From Paraburkholderia sp. BL25I1N1 (GTDB lineage Bacteria; Pseudomonadota; Gammaproteobacteria; Burkholderiales; Burkholderiaceae), in contig NZ_PVZB01000012.1 of NCBI RefSeq assembly GCF_003002025.1, positions 62,001 to 126,000 on the forward strand: a stretch of DNA of 64,000 bases, written 5' to 3'. A program made the translations under genes and the position numbers. Positions 1 to 8,840 of this stretch are shown here, one piece after another. The notes under the pieces are model-generated. The model did no database searches. It had not been told where the DNA came from and saw nothing but the letters and a program-made list of their open reading frames with translations. How positions within the stretch are numbered: the first letter of the stretch is position 1; every line of letters begins with the position of its first letter.

Positions 1-2
1 CG

Positions 3-1223
3 ATCAGGGCGACGATGCTCGAGGGACGATCGGACTGGGCCGCGCCGCTGGAGGCGCTGGGCGGGGCGGCGTCCGTCATGCTGCCGCTCGCGGAAACCCA
101 CTGCGAGGTATCGGGAGAGATTGCGAGTATGTCGGGCCTTTCAAGCATGACGGTCACGTCGCTCCGTCACATTTTCGAAACATGGGACGGTTTCGGGTTT
201 CCCGCGAAAATGGCTCGCGAGTCGGTGCCGATGGCGGTGTTCGTCGTTGCGCTGGCGGGCGATCTGGAGGTGTTCGGTCGCACTTACGGCACCGAACGGG
301 CGCTCGAGCTCATCACGCAACGCTCCGACAGTCGATATCCGGCCCATCTCGTCGCAACGGCCGTCAGTAACGCAAGCGGCTGGCTCGATGAGGTCGGGCG
401 CGCGACGCTCGACGACTTCGACGCGGCATTGATCACGCCCGACATGCAACAGCCGACCGCGGCCGAGCTGATCGCCGATGTGATCGATCTCAAGTTGCCG
501 TGGATGACGGGCTTTTCGCGCGCGGTCGCGACGACTGCAGCAGCGTGCTGCGTGCGGCTTGCACTCGATCAAACCGCGCAAACCCGCGTCTACCATGCTG
601 CGTTGATTCACGGCATAGGTCGAGCCGCCGTCCCCAACGAGGTGTGGAATCAGCGTGAGACGCTAGCGGCCAGCGCCTGGGAAAAGATTCGGCTGGTTCC
701 TTACTGGACAGCGCGCGCCGGCAGGCAAACCGGCGCCCTCGCCGAGGCCGCCGGCCTAGCTTCCTACGCGTACGAAAGGCAGGACGGCTCTGGATACTTT
801 CGCGGCGTAGCCGGACACGCGTTGACGCTCGAGGCACGTGTGCTGGCGGCCTCGGTCGCGTGGGTGGCTCTGCGTTCGCCAAGGCCCTGGCGCGACGCGC
901 TGCCGGCCGATGCCGCCAGGAAGATCTTGCGCGAGGAGGTCGAGCGCGGAAGGTTGAGCGACGAAGCGGTCGACGCGCTCGTGGCGCAGGCGCCTGCGAG
1001 CGGACGGTTCGCGAAACGCGTCTCGCAGAGAGCGCGCCTGTCGGCGCGGGAGATGGATGTGCTGCGTGTGATCTCGCGTGGCGCGAGCAACAAGGAGGCA
1101 GCGCGCGAGTTGGCAATGAGCCCAAGCACCGTGCGCACCCACGTCGAGAGCATGTTTCGCAAGCTCGATTGCTCGACTCGCGCGGCAGCCACGCTTAAAG
1201 CGTCGGCGATGGGGCTGCTGTAG
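3..1223 (+). CDS. Degenerate HD-GYP protein with C-terminal LuxR helix-turn-helix (5' end outside window)
   Basis: The reading frame is open to the left edge, so the N-terminus may lie outside the window; the first visible ATG is at 15. From that ATG the protein has 402 residues. It contains two HD-GYP-like stretches: a WDGFGFP motif near residue 57, and a second unit with HGIGR (199-203) and DGSGYF (257-262). In active HD-GYP phosphodiesterases the first motif reads HD; here it is HG, and the residue expected as His before DGSG is Tyr. Cyclic-di-GMP hydrolysis is therefore unlikely. Residues about 340-402 form a clear LuxR/FixJ-type DNA-binding domain (LSAREMDVLR and the recognition-helix motif SPSTVRTHVES). 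This suggests a transcription factor with a sensory HD fold. The IS6 element starts 25 bp after its stop. Confidence 0.75.
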   Translation: MRATMLEGRSDWAAPLEALGGAASVMLPLAETHCEVSGEIASMSGLSSMTVTSLRHIFETWDGFGFPAKMARESVPMAVFVVALAGDLEVFGRTYGTERALELITQRSDSRYPAHLVATAVSNASGWLDEVGRATLDDFDAALITPDMQQPTAAELIADVIDLKLPWMTGFSRAVATTAAACCVRLALDQTAQTRVYHAALIHGIGRAAVPNEVWNQRETLAASAWEKIRLVPYWTARAGRQTGALAEAAGLASYAYERQDGSGYFRGVAGHALTLEARVLAASVAWVALRSPRPWRDALPADAARKILREEVERGRLSDEAVDALVAQAPASGRFAKRVSQRARLSAREMDVLRVISRGASNKEAARELAMSPSTVRTHVESMFRKLDCSTRAAATLKASAMGLL

Positions 1224-1247
1224 TGATAATGCCCCGCCTGTCGGGAC

Positions 1248-2074
1248 GGCGTTGTCAACTTGCCATGCGTGAGACAAAACGCTGGAGGTGTGACGACGAT
1301 TTAGAAACCAGTCGACGGATCTTGGGCGAGGTCGGTGAATTCGCGCCAGGCAACGAACCTTGCTGCAAGCTGTTTGCGATAAAACGAAGCGCGCAGCAGA
1401 TGCCGCTTGATCGCGAAGTGTTGCCGGATCAGTCCGAAGCCCGACAGGAAGGCCTGCGTGCGTTTCGAATCGCGAAAACCGCGCATGCGACGCTCGCGTT
1501 CACGTGTCGGCTGGTGGCTGTTTTCAGCCCTGTTGTTCAGTCGGGCTGCCGCTTTGGCAAACACGTGCTTTACGCTCCCCAGCTCTGGAATCTCAGCTTT
1601 GGCGGCCGGATAGCTGCGCAGTTGATCGGTAATGATCTTGCGCGGCACCGGGTTCGAGCGCAGCACACGCTTGAAGAAGCGCTTGGCCGCGGCCTTATCG
1701 CGCCGCTTTTGCAGCAGGATGTCGAGTGCGGCGCCGTGCTCGTCCACTGCGCGCCATAGCAGGTACGGTTCTCCGCGCAACGTCACGAACATCTCGTCAA
1801 GGTGCCGTGTGCCGCCTGGCTTGCGACGCGCCGCTTTGACCCGACGAGCAAAGGCGGCGCCAAACTTATCGCACCAGCATCGGATCGTCTCGTAGGTCAC
1901 GATCACGCCGCGTTCAAGAGCAGTTCTTCGATGTCACGCAAGCTCAATTGATATCGGTAGTACCAGCGCACGGCGCAACTGATCACGCCGGCTGGAAAAC
2001 GGTGCCCGCGATACAGCGATTTCGATTTCTTCATCGCCTCATCTACGCGAGACGGCCAGCAACCTGACAACGCC
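1248..2074 (-). mobile_element. IS6-family insertion sequence, 827 bp
   Basis: The boundaries come from imperfect terminal inverted repeats. The left end (1248-1264) begins GGCGTTGTCAACTTGC and the right end (2058-2074), read on the other strand, begins GGCGTTGTCAGGTTGC, so 14 of 16 bases match. The length fits the IS6 family. The flanking 8-mers differ (gtcgggac on the left, ctcagggg on the right), so no target duplication survives. That would fit a later rearrangement or a cointegrate-derived copy. The only gene inside is a frameshifted transposase. Confidence 0.8.
1301..2034 (-). pseudogene. IS6-family DDE transposase, disrupted by one-base deletion
   Basis: The likely start is the ATG at 2034 (MKKSKSLYRGHRFP). 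The N-terminal part ends prematurely with ELLLNAA, and the rest continues in another frame as ERGVIVTYETIRCW. Restoring one G near 1914-1918 (ttgaacgc to ttggaacgc) rebuilds the ELLLERGV motif usual in IS6 transposases. The catalytic triad is present across the two parts: Asp in HLDEMFV, Asp in ITDQLRSYPAA and Glu in NNRAENSHQPTR. The copy probably cannot make an active transposase unless the missing base is a sequencing error. Assignment to the IS6 family is firm. Confidence 0.85.
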
Positions 2075-3384
2075 CTCAGGGGAAGTTCAGTCATGGCCAT
2101 GACCCACTCATTCATGCATTGATTGCCGCAACATGACAAATGAAGCAAAAGCCGACAGAAAATAAACCAAAAAGTTGAACGTCAGATCGGGAGCGCGGTC
2201 TGTTCGGAAGACGCTGAATAAACCAAAATCCTGCGATTATTTGCAGAAATAAAGCAAAAGCTGAGATTGTTTGAATTTCAATGTAATCCACTGATTTTAA
2301 ATGTGATTTTTTATAAACCAATTGTTGGATAAGGCATATGTTGAGCGTTCCGCCGCCGTAACGTTGCGGCGGCAACCGTCTACTGGGTTATTAAGCAAAA
2401 CGTGGTCTGTCCGAGAGGTCCCGCAGAGCAGATTGTATCTTTCCGTACGAGGCCGAAGTTGGGGACGGGAGAGTCTCAAGCGCGGTCCGAAGAATGGCTG
2501 CAGCTTTCAAGGGAGCATCTTTCGAACCGCATTTCTTTGATGCTCCTGTGCGCGGGCCTTAATGTTTGCTCCGCCCAAGTTCCTCGGGGGGCGACCGTTC
2601 AGTAGACGGCAAAAATGGTGCGTTTGCGTCAGAAATACGGCATTGCAGCAAAGCCGATAGAGGGAAACTATTTTGGGTCTCGCTCGTGGCGCCTCTCGAC
2701 TACTTCAGCAGGGACCAAGCATCGAAGCTGCAGCCATGCATCACTTGGCCGAGAGGCATTCTAAGGCCACTCGTCCCGCATGTAGCGCAAGAGAGCATAG
2801 CGCTCGTCGGCAGTCCCGAAGTCGAATATTGAAGCGGGGGTGGGACTGGCGGTTGCCCGCGCAGAATGCGTCGAACGCTCCCAAAAACATTCGCCCCGCC
2901 CAAAGAGCTACGCCAGAAGCTGCGACGCCTCGACTTGGACCGCTCGCTCCAGCGCGTCTAGTGTGTCCAACGTCACCGAACTCGCGAAATTTGCTCAGAT
3001 TCGCAGCGAGCGATTCGTGAAGGTCCCGGCGAGGCGTGCGGAGCCATGCCTGTCCTTTACCCCTCACAAAGGCTTAATTCGTCGCTCATGGCTCATGTTG
3101 CTTGTGGGCACGAGGCAAGACAAGTTTCCCGCGTACGTATCAAACTTCTTCGGCGTTACTTTCTGCAGATAGCCTGCCAACATCATTTGCACACTTCCCG
3201 TCGCCTCCCAAGCAACGCTGTGTCATGCCGACACGGCCTTTACACGCGGAGCGGGAAACACCGTATTACCTCCGCCTGTAGGCCAATCGCCAGCGAGATC
3301 GCCGCGACTATTCATTAGCAAGGTTTCGAGTATTTTCGGTCAAAGTGACGTCTATGGTCGTATGCAAAAGTCAAGCAGCAAAAA
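2075..3384. other. Long non-coding stretch between IS6 and the CBASS operon
   Basis: No convincing gene is visible in about 1.3 kb. Short open frames exist on both strands but lack recognisable domains or good ribosome sites. The first 350 bases are AT-rich and carry short direct repeats: aataaaccaaaa at 2161 and 2217, and aagcaaaagc at 2143 and 2252. Around 2867-2960 one frame reads as a plausible protein tail (TFAPPKELRQKLRRLDLD), which could be a gene remnant, but I cannot name it. Confidence 0.4.
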
Positions 3385-3414
3385 TTTCCAAATGTATCTG
3401 AACTACACTATACT
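3385..3414 (+). promoter_or_regulatory. Candidate sigma-70 promoter for the CBASS operon
   Basis: TATACT at 3409-3414 resembles a -10 box, and TTTCCA at 3385-3390 is a weak -35 with an 18-base spacer. It lies in an AT-rich stretch about 90 bp before the first nucleotidyltransferase gene. The call is by eye only. Confidence 0.3.
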
Positions 3415-3499
3415 TAGGCGTAATCTTGATATCTTCCCTAGATGTTGATGCTATCGAGAAAATATTTCGATAGATTTTTACGACTCAGGAGATGCCAAG

Positions 3500-4747
3500 A
3501 TGAAAAGAGATCTCTCGTTGAAGGAGCGCCATAAGCGCGTCTCGCTCGCCACGTCCGACAATTTTTTCTTTTTGCTGGACGCGATCGCTGAGCAGCAGGT
3601 GCCGACGCTAACTCAGCTTGGCGATATCGAGTCGTCATACCAGAGCATCGCGGAATTCCTTGCAGCCCGGCAGGAGTTCGAGAGTTTGATCACGCAAATC
3701 CATCCGCACGGCTCGCGCGAGCTCGGAACCATGGTTCGACCTTGGGGCCAGTCGCGCGAAGGCTTCGACATTGATGTAATTGCGAGGTTAGACCAAAGCG
3801 CGTCGGAACGTTACGGCGACGTCCGTGGGCCCGCTCGATTGCTTGCGCACTTTCATGCGGCCTTCGACGACTACGCAAATGCTCACGGACTCGAGGTCAA
3901 AAAGTGGAATCGATGCGTCACACTTATCTACTCGGGCGGTATGTGCGCTGACATCGCTCCGGTAATCGACAGTCCGCTTTTATCCTCACCATACGGCGAG
4001 ACGCACGGCATAATTCCCGACCGCGGAGTTGCCCACTATAAGTCCACGAATCCACTTGGCTATGCCAAGTTCTTCCGCGAGACGGCATCTATCGCGGCGA
4101 CCTTTTATGCCATGGAGGCGTTCGCGGCTGATTCTGTGCATAAAGCCGACATCATACCGCTGCGTAATCCAGACGAAGTGTTTGCTCCTTTGCTGTGCCG
4201 TATCGTGCAAGTCCTGAAGTTGCATAGAAACGTGCGCTTTGGCCCGCAGGATGGGGAGCAGGATCTCAAGCCATCATCGGCGTTCATCACGACCCTGGCA
4301 GCACATGCTTATGCCCAGCACGCACCAGAGGTGCACGTTAGTCCGCTGGACCTTCTTTTTGACATAGTCGCGACGATGCCGTCGAAGTTTCGGTCGGAAG
4401 AAACGGCGACTGGCGCAACGTGGTTTCTGCCTAACCCGGCAGCGCCGGCCAGTAACCTCGCAGAGGATATGAACGACCCGGCGCGTCAAGCGGCCTTCTA
4501 CGCTTGGGTCGAAAAATTCACTGAAGATATCGACGAGATACTGCAAGCGGTTGAACAACGTGCAGGCATAGAAGTGGTGATTCAGCGTGTAGAAGCAGCC
4601 TTTGGTAACAAGTCCGCCGATGCCGCACGCAAGGCTCTATTGAAGCGCCAGGAGGCTGCGCGCAACGCAGGGCGAGCCAGTTTTTTCACCTCGACGGCCG
4701 CTCCGCTCATCGTCAAGTCGCGCCCGCATAATTTTTACGGTATTTGA
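3500..4747 (+). CDS. CD-NTase (cGAS/DncV-like nucleotidyltransferase), first CBASS cyclase
   Basis: This 415-residue enzyme is predicted to make a cyclic nucleotide alarm signal on phage infection. The polymerase-beta fold signature is complete: Gly-Ser at 71-72 (HPHGSRELGT), the metal-binding pair Asp90/Asp92 (GFDIDVIARL) and a third Asp at 151 (CADIAPVI). The C-terminus ends PHNFYGI, a conserved-looking tail as in cyclases from type II CBASS, where the C-terminus is handled by ubiquitin-like machinery. It starts with ATG after aggagatgcc. Its stop overlaps the next gene, which encodes an E2-like protein, so the two are translationally coupled. The nucleotide product cannot be read from the sequence. 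Confidence 0.88.
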   Translation: MKRDLSLKERHKRVSLATSDNFFFLLDAIAEQQVPTLTQLGDIESSYQSIAEFLAARQEFESLITQIHPHGSRELGTMVRPWGQSREGFDIDVIARLDQSASERYGDVRGPARLLAHFHAAFDDYANAHGLEVKKWNRCVTLIYSGGMCADIAPVIDSPLLSSPYGETHGIIPDRGVAHYKSTNPLGYAKFFRETASIAATFYAMEAFAADSVHKADIIPLRNPDEVFAPLLCRIVQVLKLHRNVRFGPQDGEQDLKPSSAFITTLAAHAYAQHAPEVHVSPLDLLFDIVATMPSKFRSEETATGATWFLPNPAAPASNLAEDMNDPARQAAFYAWVEKFTEDIDEILQAVEQRAGIEVVIQRVEAAFGNKSADAARKALLKRQEAARNAGRASFFTSTAAPLIVKSRPHNFYGI

Positions 4748-5193
4748 TTGTGCGCAGCTTTGAGCCGCAGCGATCACTTGAGCAACAGGCGCTAGAACTT
4801 GAGCGCCTAAACCTTCCTGGAGCGAAGTTGACGCGCGTTCAGGGTAAGGAGATTCGATACTGCTTCGAGATCTCGCCATCCGAGTTTTCGCCGCTTTACA
4901 CGTGTCTGCTCATCGTGCCGAGAACGACTTCGCCACAGATGTATGTCATCAAGCCCGACCTCGTCGTCAAGGCAAGGGGCAGACGTCCTCCGCACATTTA
5001 CGATCACTCGGACGGTAAGACGCAGTTGTGCCTTTGGTGGCCAAAGCAGCGCGAATGGAAGCGCGGCATGAAGTTTATCGAGAGCTATATAGCATGGACC
5101 GCAGAGTGGCTGTGGCACTACGAATATTGGCTCTCCTCGGGGAAATGGGAGGGCGGCGGTGCTCATCCCCGCAAGCGCAAAGGGAAGGGTTAG
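4744..5193 (+). CDS. Stand-alone E2-like (ubiquitin-conjugating fold) CBASS protein
   Basis: The protein has 149 residues. His84 followed by Cys96 in HIYDHSDGKTQLCLWWP matches the His-x-n-Leu-Cys pattern of prokaryotic E2-like proteins, with Cys96 the presumed active-site cysteine. The C-terminal part, with WLWHYEYWL, SGKW and EGGGAHP, is typical of the same family. No E1 or JAB protease gene is adjacent, so this matches the short form of type II CBASS. The likely start is TTG at 4744, overlapping the cyclase stop; GTG at 4750 is an alternative. In related systems such proteins modify or prime the cyclase C-terminus. That role is inferred here. Confidence 0.82.
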   Translation: MIVRSFEPQRSLEQQALELERLNLPGAKLTRVQGKEIRYCFEISPSEFSPLYTCLLIVPRTTSPQMYVIKPDLVVKARGRRPPHIYDHSDGKTQLCLWWPKQREWKRGMKFIESYIAWTAEWLWHYEYWLSSGKWEGGGAHPRKRKGKG

Positions 5194-5273
5194 CGCTGTC
5201 GAGCATGTTATTGCAGGTGCCAATAGAGTGGATTTTGTAGCTGGCAATACCCCAGGATGAGAAGATCTCGAGA

Positions 5274-6200
5274 ATGAATGATATAGACAAGCAGCAGGTG
5301 GAACCCCGGATGCTCAACTTGCTGCGAGCCCGGACGCTCATTTATCGCCGCGCGAAAAACTATCAGGCAGTGGGTTTGGCGATTTCGTTGGGGTTGCCGC
5401 TGATCGGTTTGGTCGTTTCCGCGTATTTTGCTCAATGCAAGCCGTTCATTGCGCTGCTTGCCCTTTCCTTTAGCTACCTGGAGGTTCTGTTTTTCGACCC
5501 GTGGCTTAAGGCTCAGTTGAAGACTGCGGCAAAGCTGCAGGAAGATTTCGATTGTTCTGTATTGCAAATGGATTGGAACAGCTTCGTGGCCGGCAGCAAG
5601 GTAGATCCGGAGCAGGTCTTCGAAGCTGCTCAGAACCTGAGTGAGAAGGACGAAAAGCGTTTGATCGACTGGTATCCGCTAGTCGTCCGGGAACTTCCGC
5701 TGTACCTGGCAAGACTTGTGTGCCAGCGCACGAACATCTGGTACGACAGCGCGTTGAGAAAGCGCTATCAGCGCATATTGTTGAGTGGAGCAGTCGGCCT
5801 TGGGGTTGTTGTGGGCGTGATTTCTTTGCATATCGATCCTACGCTGACGTCATTCGTTCTGACAACGCTCGCGCCCATTACACCCGTTGTGATCTGGGCG
5901 CTTCGCGAACGCAACCGGCAAGCCTCAACCTGCGAGATGTTGGATCGTTTGAATGAAGACATTAAAAAACTGCTCGCGGAATCAAGTAGCGGGGCAACCG
6001 AAGAGTATCTGAGCATAAGGTCTCGCGAGTTGCAGGATGCAATATACAACCATCGAGTTTCTAGCCCGCTTATCTTTGACTGGATCTATAACAAAATGCG
6101 GCGTGGGATGGAGGAGCGAATGAACGCGGGCGCGGAGGAACTCGTCAATGGCCTCCATCCAGCGGCGGCAAAAATCGCGGCTGCGGGGAGACAGCAATGA
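5274..6200 (+). CDS. S-4TM family predicted pore-forming effector
   Basis: This 308-residue membrane protein has two hydrophobic hairpins: about residues 30-73 (AISLGLPLIGLVVSAYF, then FIALLALSFSYLEVLFF) and about 168-212 (ILLSGAVGLGVVVGVISL, then FVLTTLAPITPVVIWAL). A soluble helical part lies between and after them. This is the layout of the S-4TM family, known as a membrane-permeabilising effector in CBASS. The gene sits 80 bp after the E2-like gene and overlaps the following cyclase in ATGA, so it is expressed with that cyclase. It should respond to a nucleotide signal, though which of the two cyclases it listens to is unknown. Confidence 0.8.
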   Translation: MNDIDKQQVEPRMLNLLRARTLIYRRAKNYQAVGLAISLGLPLIGLVVSAYFAQCKPFIALLALSFSYLEVLFFDPWLKAQLKTAAKLQEDFDCSVLQMDWNSFVAGSKVDPEQVFEAAQNLSEKDEKRLIDWYPLVVRELPLYLARLVCQRTNIWYDSALRKRYQRILLSGAVGLGVVVGVISLHIDPTLTSFVLTTLAPITPVVIWALRERNRQASTCEMLDRLNEDIKKLLAESSSGATEEYLSIRSRELQDAIYNHRVSSPLIFDWIYNKMRRGMEERMNAGAEELVNGLHPAAAKIAAAGRQQ

Positions 6201-7639
6201 AACTCATCCAAGACTTCAATACCTTGCTTGCTGACACTGTGAACCTGAACAGCACCCGGTTCGGTTTGCTTGAAAGCAGCATTGAGGCCATCAAGGGGGC
6301 CGTCAGGGGGCTGGATTGGAAGCCGGCCATTGTCGGGTTTGCGGCACAGGGTTCATGGGCGCACAAGACAATCATCAAGCCATTGCCTGGCGATCCTTTT
6401 GATGCAGATCTGCTGGTCTACGTGAAGCCGGTGGCGGGTTGGGAAGCAAAAGGCTACGTGAATGAGCTCTACGCTGAGTTGTCCAAGCTGCCCTTGTACA
6501 AAGACAAGGTTAGAAGGTACTCGCATTGCGTAACAATTGAGTATGCAGGCGAACGCAAGATCGACATAGCCCCTTGCGTCAAGGAGCGCGTGCAGACAGG
6601 AGTGTGGGAGGTGTGCAATCGAGACACCAATTCCTTCGAGCGTTCCAACCCGCTTGATTATACAAACTGGCTGATAGACCAGAATACTATCTGCGGGAAC
6701 AACAACTTTCGCAAGGTCACGCGCCTAATCAAGTATCTTCGCGATATCAAGACGAATTTCACCTGCCCGTCATTTCTTCTGACAACGCTGCTTGGAACGC
6801 AGGTGCGGTCAACGGATAAAGGCTCGTCTGCATTTGCTGACGTTCCTACTGCGCTCAAGACACTTTTTGGTCGACTTGACGATTGGCTGCAGGCGAACCC
6901 TAATAAACCAACCGTACGCAACCCGGTGCTCTTCGAAGAGATTCAAAGCGCAGCATGGGACGACACTAAGTATGCCAATTTCCGCGCGAAGATAAATCTT
7001 TATCGCGGCTGGATCGATGATGCCTATGATGAACCAGACAAGGAAGAGAGCATCGGAAAGTGGCAGCGCGTATTTGGTGAAGACTTCGCTGCTCGCGAGG
7101 CAGTGGAAAAGGCCAGCAAAGTCAGCGAGGCGGCTCTCGCCGTCGTCAGGGCGAACCACGGCTCGGCTGGTATTGGTGACCTTGTCGTTCTCGTTAAAAG
7201 GCTTGGTCGCACAGCACTACCGTACGGCTTTGAGCGCTTGCCGCACATGCGACGGCCTCGATGGCGCGTAGCGGCGGGTGGTCAACTCTCTGTGAATGTC
7301 GACAGTCAACTGTGGTCCGCTCGGCACGGACAGCAGATCCGCTCTATTCAAAGCCTGACTCCTGCTCAGCCCGGCTACTGGGTCCGCTTCAACGCACGAA
7401 ACAATCTCGGTTTTCCGTTTCCTGACAGCTACAAGGTCGAATGGCGCGTGACCAACACCGATGAGGCGGCCACACGTGCCAATGCATTGCGGGGAGACTA
7501 CTATCGCTCGGATGAGCCGTTTGTGCGGTGGGAGCGCTTATCGTACCGGGGCGTTCACATGGTAGAAGCGTTTCTGATTCGGAAGGCTGACGATACGCTT
7601 GCCGGAAGGAGCGCGCCGTTTTACGTCGTGATTGAGTAA
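6197..7639 (+). CDS. Second CD-NTase with C-terminal AGS-C sensor domain
   Basis: The protein has 480 residues. The nucleotidyltransferase core is complete: Gly52-Ser53 (QGSWAHKT), Asp69 and Asp71 (DPFDADLLVYV) and Asp123 (KIDIAPCV). Residues about 350-480 look like the AGS-C domain (adenylyl/guanylyl cyclase and SMODS C-terminal sensor), with YWVRFNARNNLGFPFP, YKVEWRVTNTDEAA, LRGDYY and the end APFYVVIE. The sequence is clearly different from the first cyclase, so this is not a recent duplication. Its start overlaps the S-4TM stop. Two active-looking cyclases with one effector in one operon is unusual. The alternative is two adjacent modules (NTase+E2 and S-4TM+NTase) read from one promoter. 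Confidence 0.85.
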   Translation: MKLIQDFNTLLADTVNLNSTRFGLLESSIEAIKGAVRGLDWKPAIVGFAAQGSWAHKTIIKPLPGDPFDADLLVYVKPVAGWEAKGYVNELYAELSKLPLYKDKVRRYSHCVTIEYAGERKIDIAPCVKERVQTGVWEVCNRDTNSFERSNPLDYTNWLIDQNTICGNNNFRKVTRLIKYLRDIKTNFTCPSFLLTTLLGTQVRSTDKGSSAFADVPTALKTLFGRLDDWLQANPNKPTVRNPVLFEEIQSAAWDDTKYANFRAKINLYRGWIDDAYDEPDKEESIGKWQRVFGEDFAAREAVEKASKVSEAALAVVRANHGSAGIGDLVVLVKRLGRTALPYGFERLPHMRRPRWRVAAGGQLSVNVDSQLWSARHGQQIRSIQSLTPAQPGYWVRFNARNNLGFPFPDSYKVEWRVTNTDEAATRANALRGDYYRSDEPFVRWERLSYRGVHMVEAFLIRKADDTLAGRSAPFYVVIE

Positions 7640-7959
7640 TTTCTGACAATACCACTACGTTTGCGGCGGCCGGGAGCAATTTCCCACTGTGAAGACTACG
7701 AATTCCTAGTCGTTCGCGCGGATCTTGAACTTACGCGAGCATCAGGCCCCAGCTCGTGTGGATATCATTCACGAAACATCCGGCGGATATAGCCGTATCC
7801 ACTTTCTCATCGCAACACCTTACACTGATGCTGCAACTTTACCCAATACGGCATCATTCCGCTCTGAGTCTCTTATCGCGATGAACGCGATCCTTCCCAC
7901 TGAGTGGGCTATCCGCGATATCCGTGATCTCGAGTCGGGTGGACGCAATGAGCCGACTT
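7640..7959. other. Non-coding stretch after the CBASS operon
   Basis: About 320 bp lie between the last CBASS gene and the IS21 remnant. No gene, strong hairpin terminator or repeat was recognised. Confidence 0.4.
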
Positions 7960-8441
7960 CGGCACGAAGTGGTACAGCAGGTGGTTGAACGGGATGCCAC
8001 CAACCGTTACGCACAACATGTCCATATGCTTGAAGTCCGACAGGTCTCGCCCGGTTGATAAGTTTGAGGGAAGAACACTTCCTGGTTCGGCCCTTCGAGC
8101 GCGCGCCACTGGCTGACATGACGCTTAAACGTGCGCCGCATGCTGTCCGGAAAGCGCTCAGGATGGTCCTCCTGCAATTTGCGCAGCAGGGTGATCGCCT
8201 TCAGCTTTGGCGCAGCGCGTAGCAATGGGAACACTTCGCTCTCCCAGACATCGGTGAACGGATCAGGGCGCGAGCGCCAGTAGCGCCGGGGCTGCTGTGA
8301 CGGCAGTCCGGCTTCGTGCTCGACACGTCGCGCCGTGCGCTCGCTCATGCCTGACTTCGCCGCAGCGAGGTTCCGCCGATGGTGTTTGTGATGGTTCATG
8401 TAGAGGCGGACCTGCTGGTCGGTGATGCGGCTTCCAGGCAT
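7960..8441 (-). pseudogene. IS21-family transposase (IstA) N-terminal remnant
   Basis: The start MPGSRITDQQVRLYMNHH and the following helix-turn-helix region (NLAAAKSGMSERTARRVE) are those of IstA transposases of IS21-type elements. After QTYQPGE the frame changes by one base and homologous sequence resumes as LSDFKHMDMLCVTVGG. Similarity stops near LLYHF around 7965, before the catalytic core, and no IstB partner follows. The element is therefore a truncated, frameshifted scar with no visible function. Confidence 0.75.
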
Positions 8442-8840
8442 GGGCTGACCGCCTCTTTTTAGGTTCAGTCAGCCATCCTAAGCCTCGCCGATCCGGCGCC
8501 GCCGGCAGTTCGTCGTCTCCGGCGGCTACGCCGCCTCCGACTCCTCACTACCGGCCAAGATGAATGTCGCTACACCGGACGTAGTCATTGTCGTCGCCCA
8601 TGAACTGAACCGCCTCCTGGCGCTCGAACAGGTCGGCAAGTGGGCGCGGACAGGCGAGCGCAAGGCTGAAACACACCCGGCAACCCACGTGGAGGGCTTG
8701 CCGCGCGAGTCATGTCATCTTTCCCGCGGCTCGGCTGGCGACCGGGAGATTACAGCCGACGCTCGGCGGGAGGACGTCACTCGATCAGCTCACCGCGCGT
8801 GCCGGCGCCGCCGCCGGGCACGATGTGAAGCGGCCGCTCG
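8442..8840. other. Non-coding junction sequence
   Basis: About 400 bp lie between the IS21 remnant start and the 3' end of the large helical-repeat gene. It is very GC-rich, with many CGG/GCC runs. No gene was recognised. It probably includes the outer end of the IS21 remnant and foreign junction DNA, because the last 20 codons of the neighbouring gene read into similar GC-rich sequence. Confidence 0.35.
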
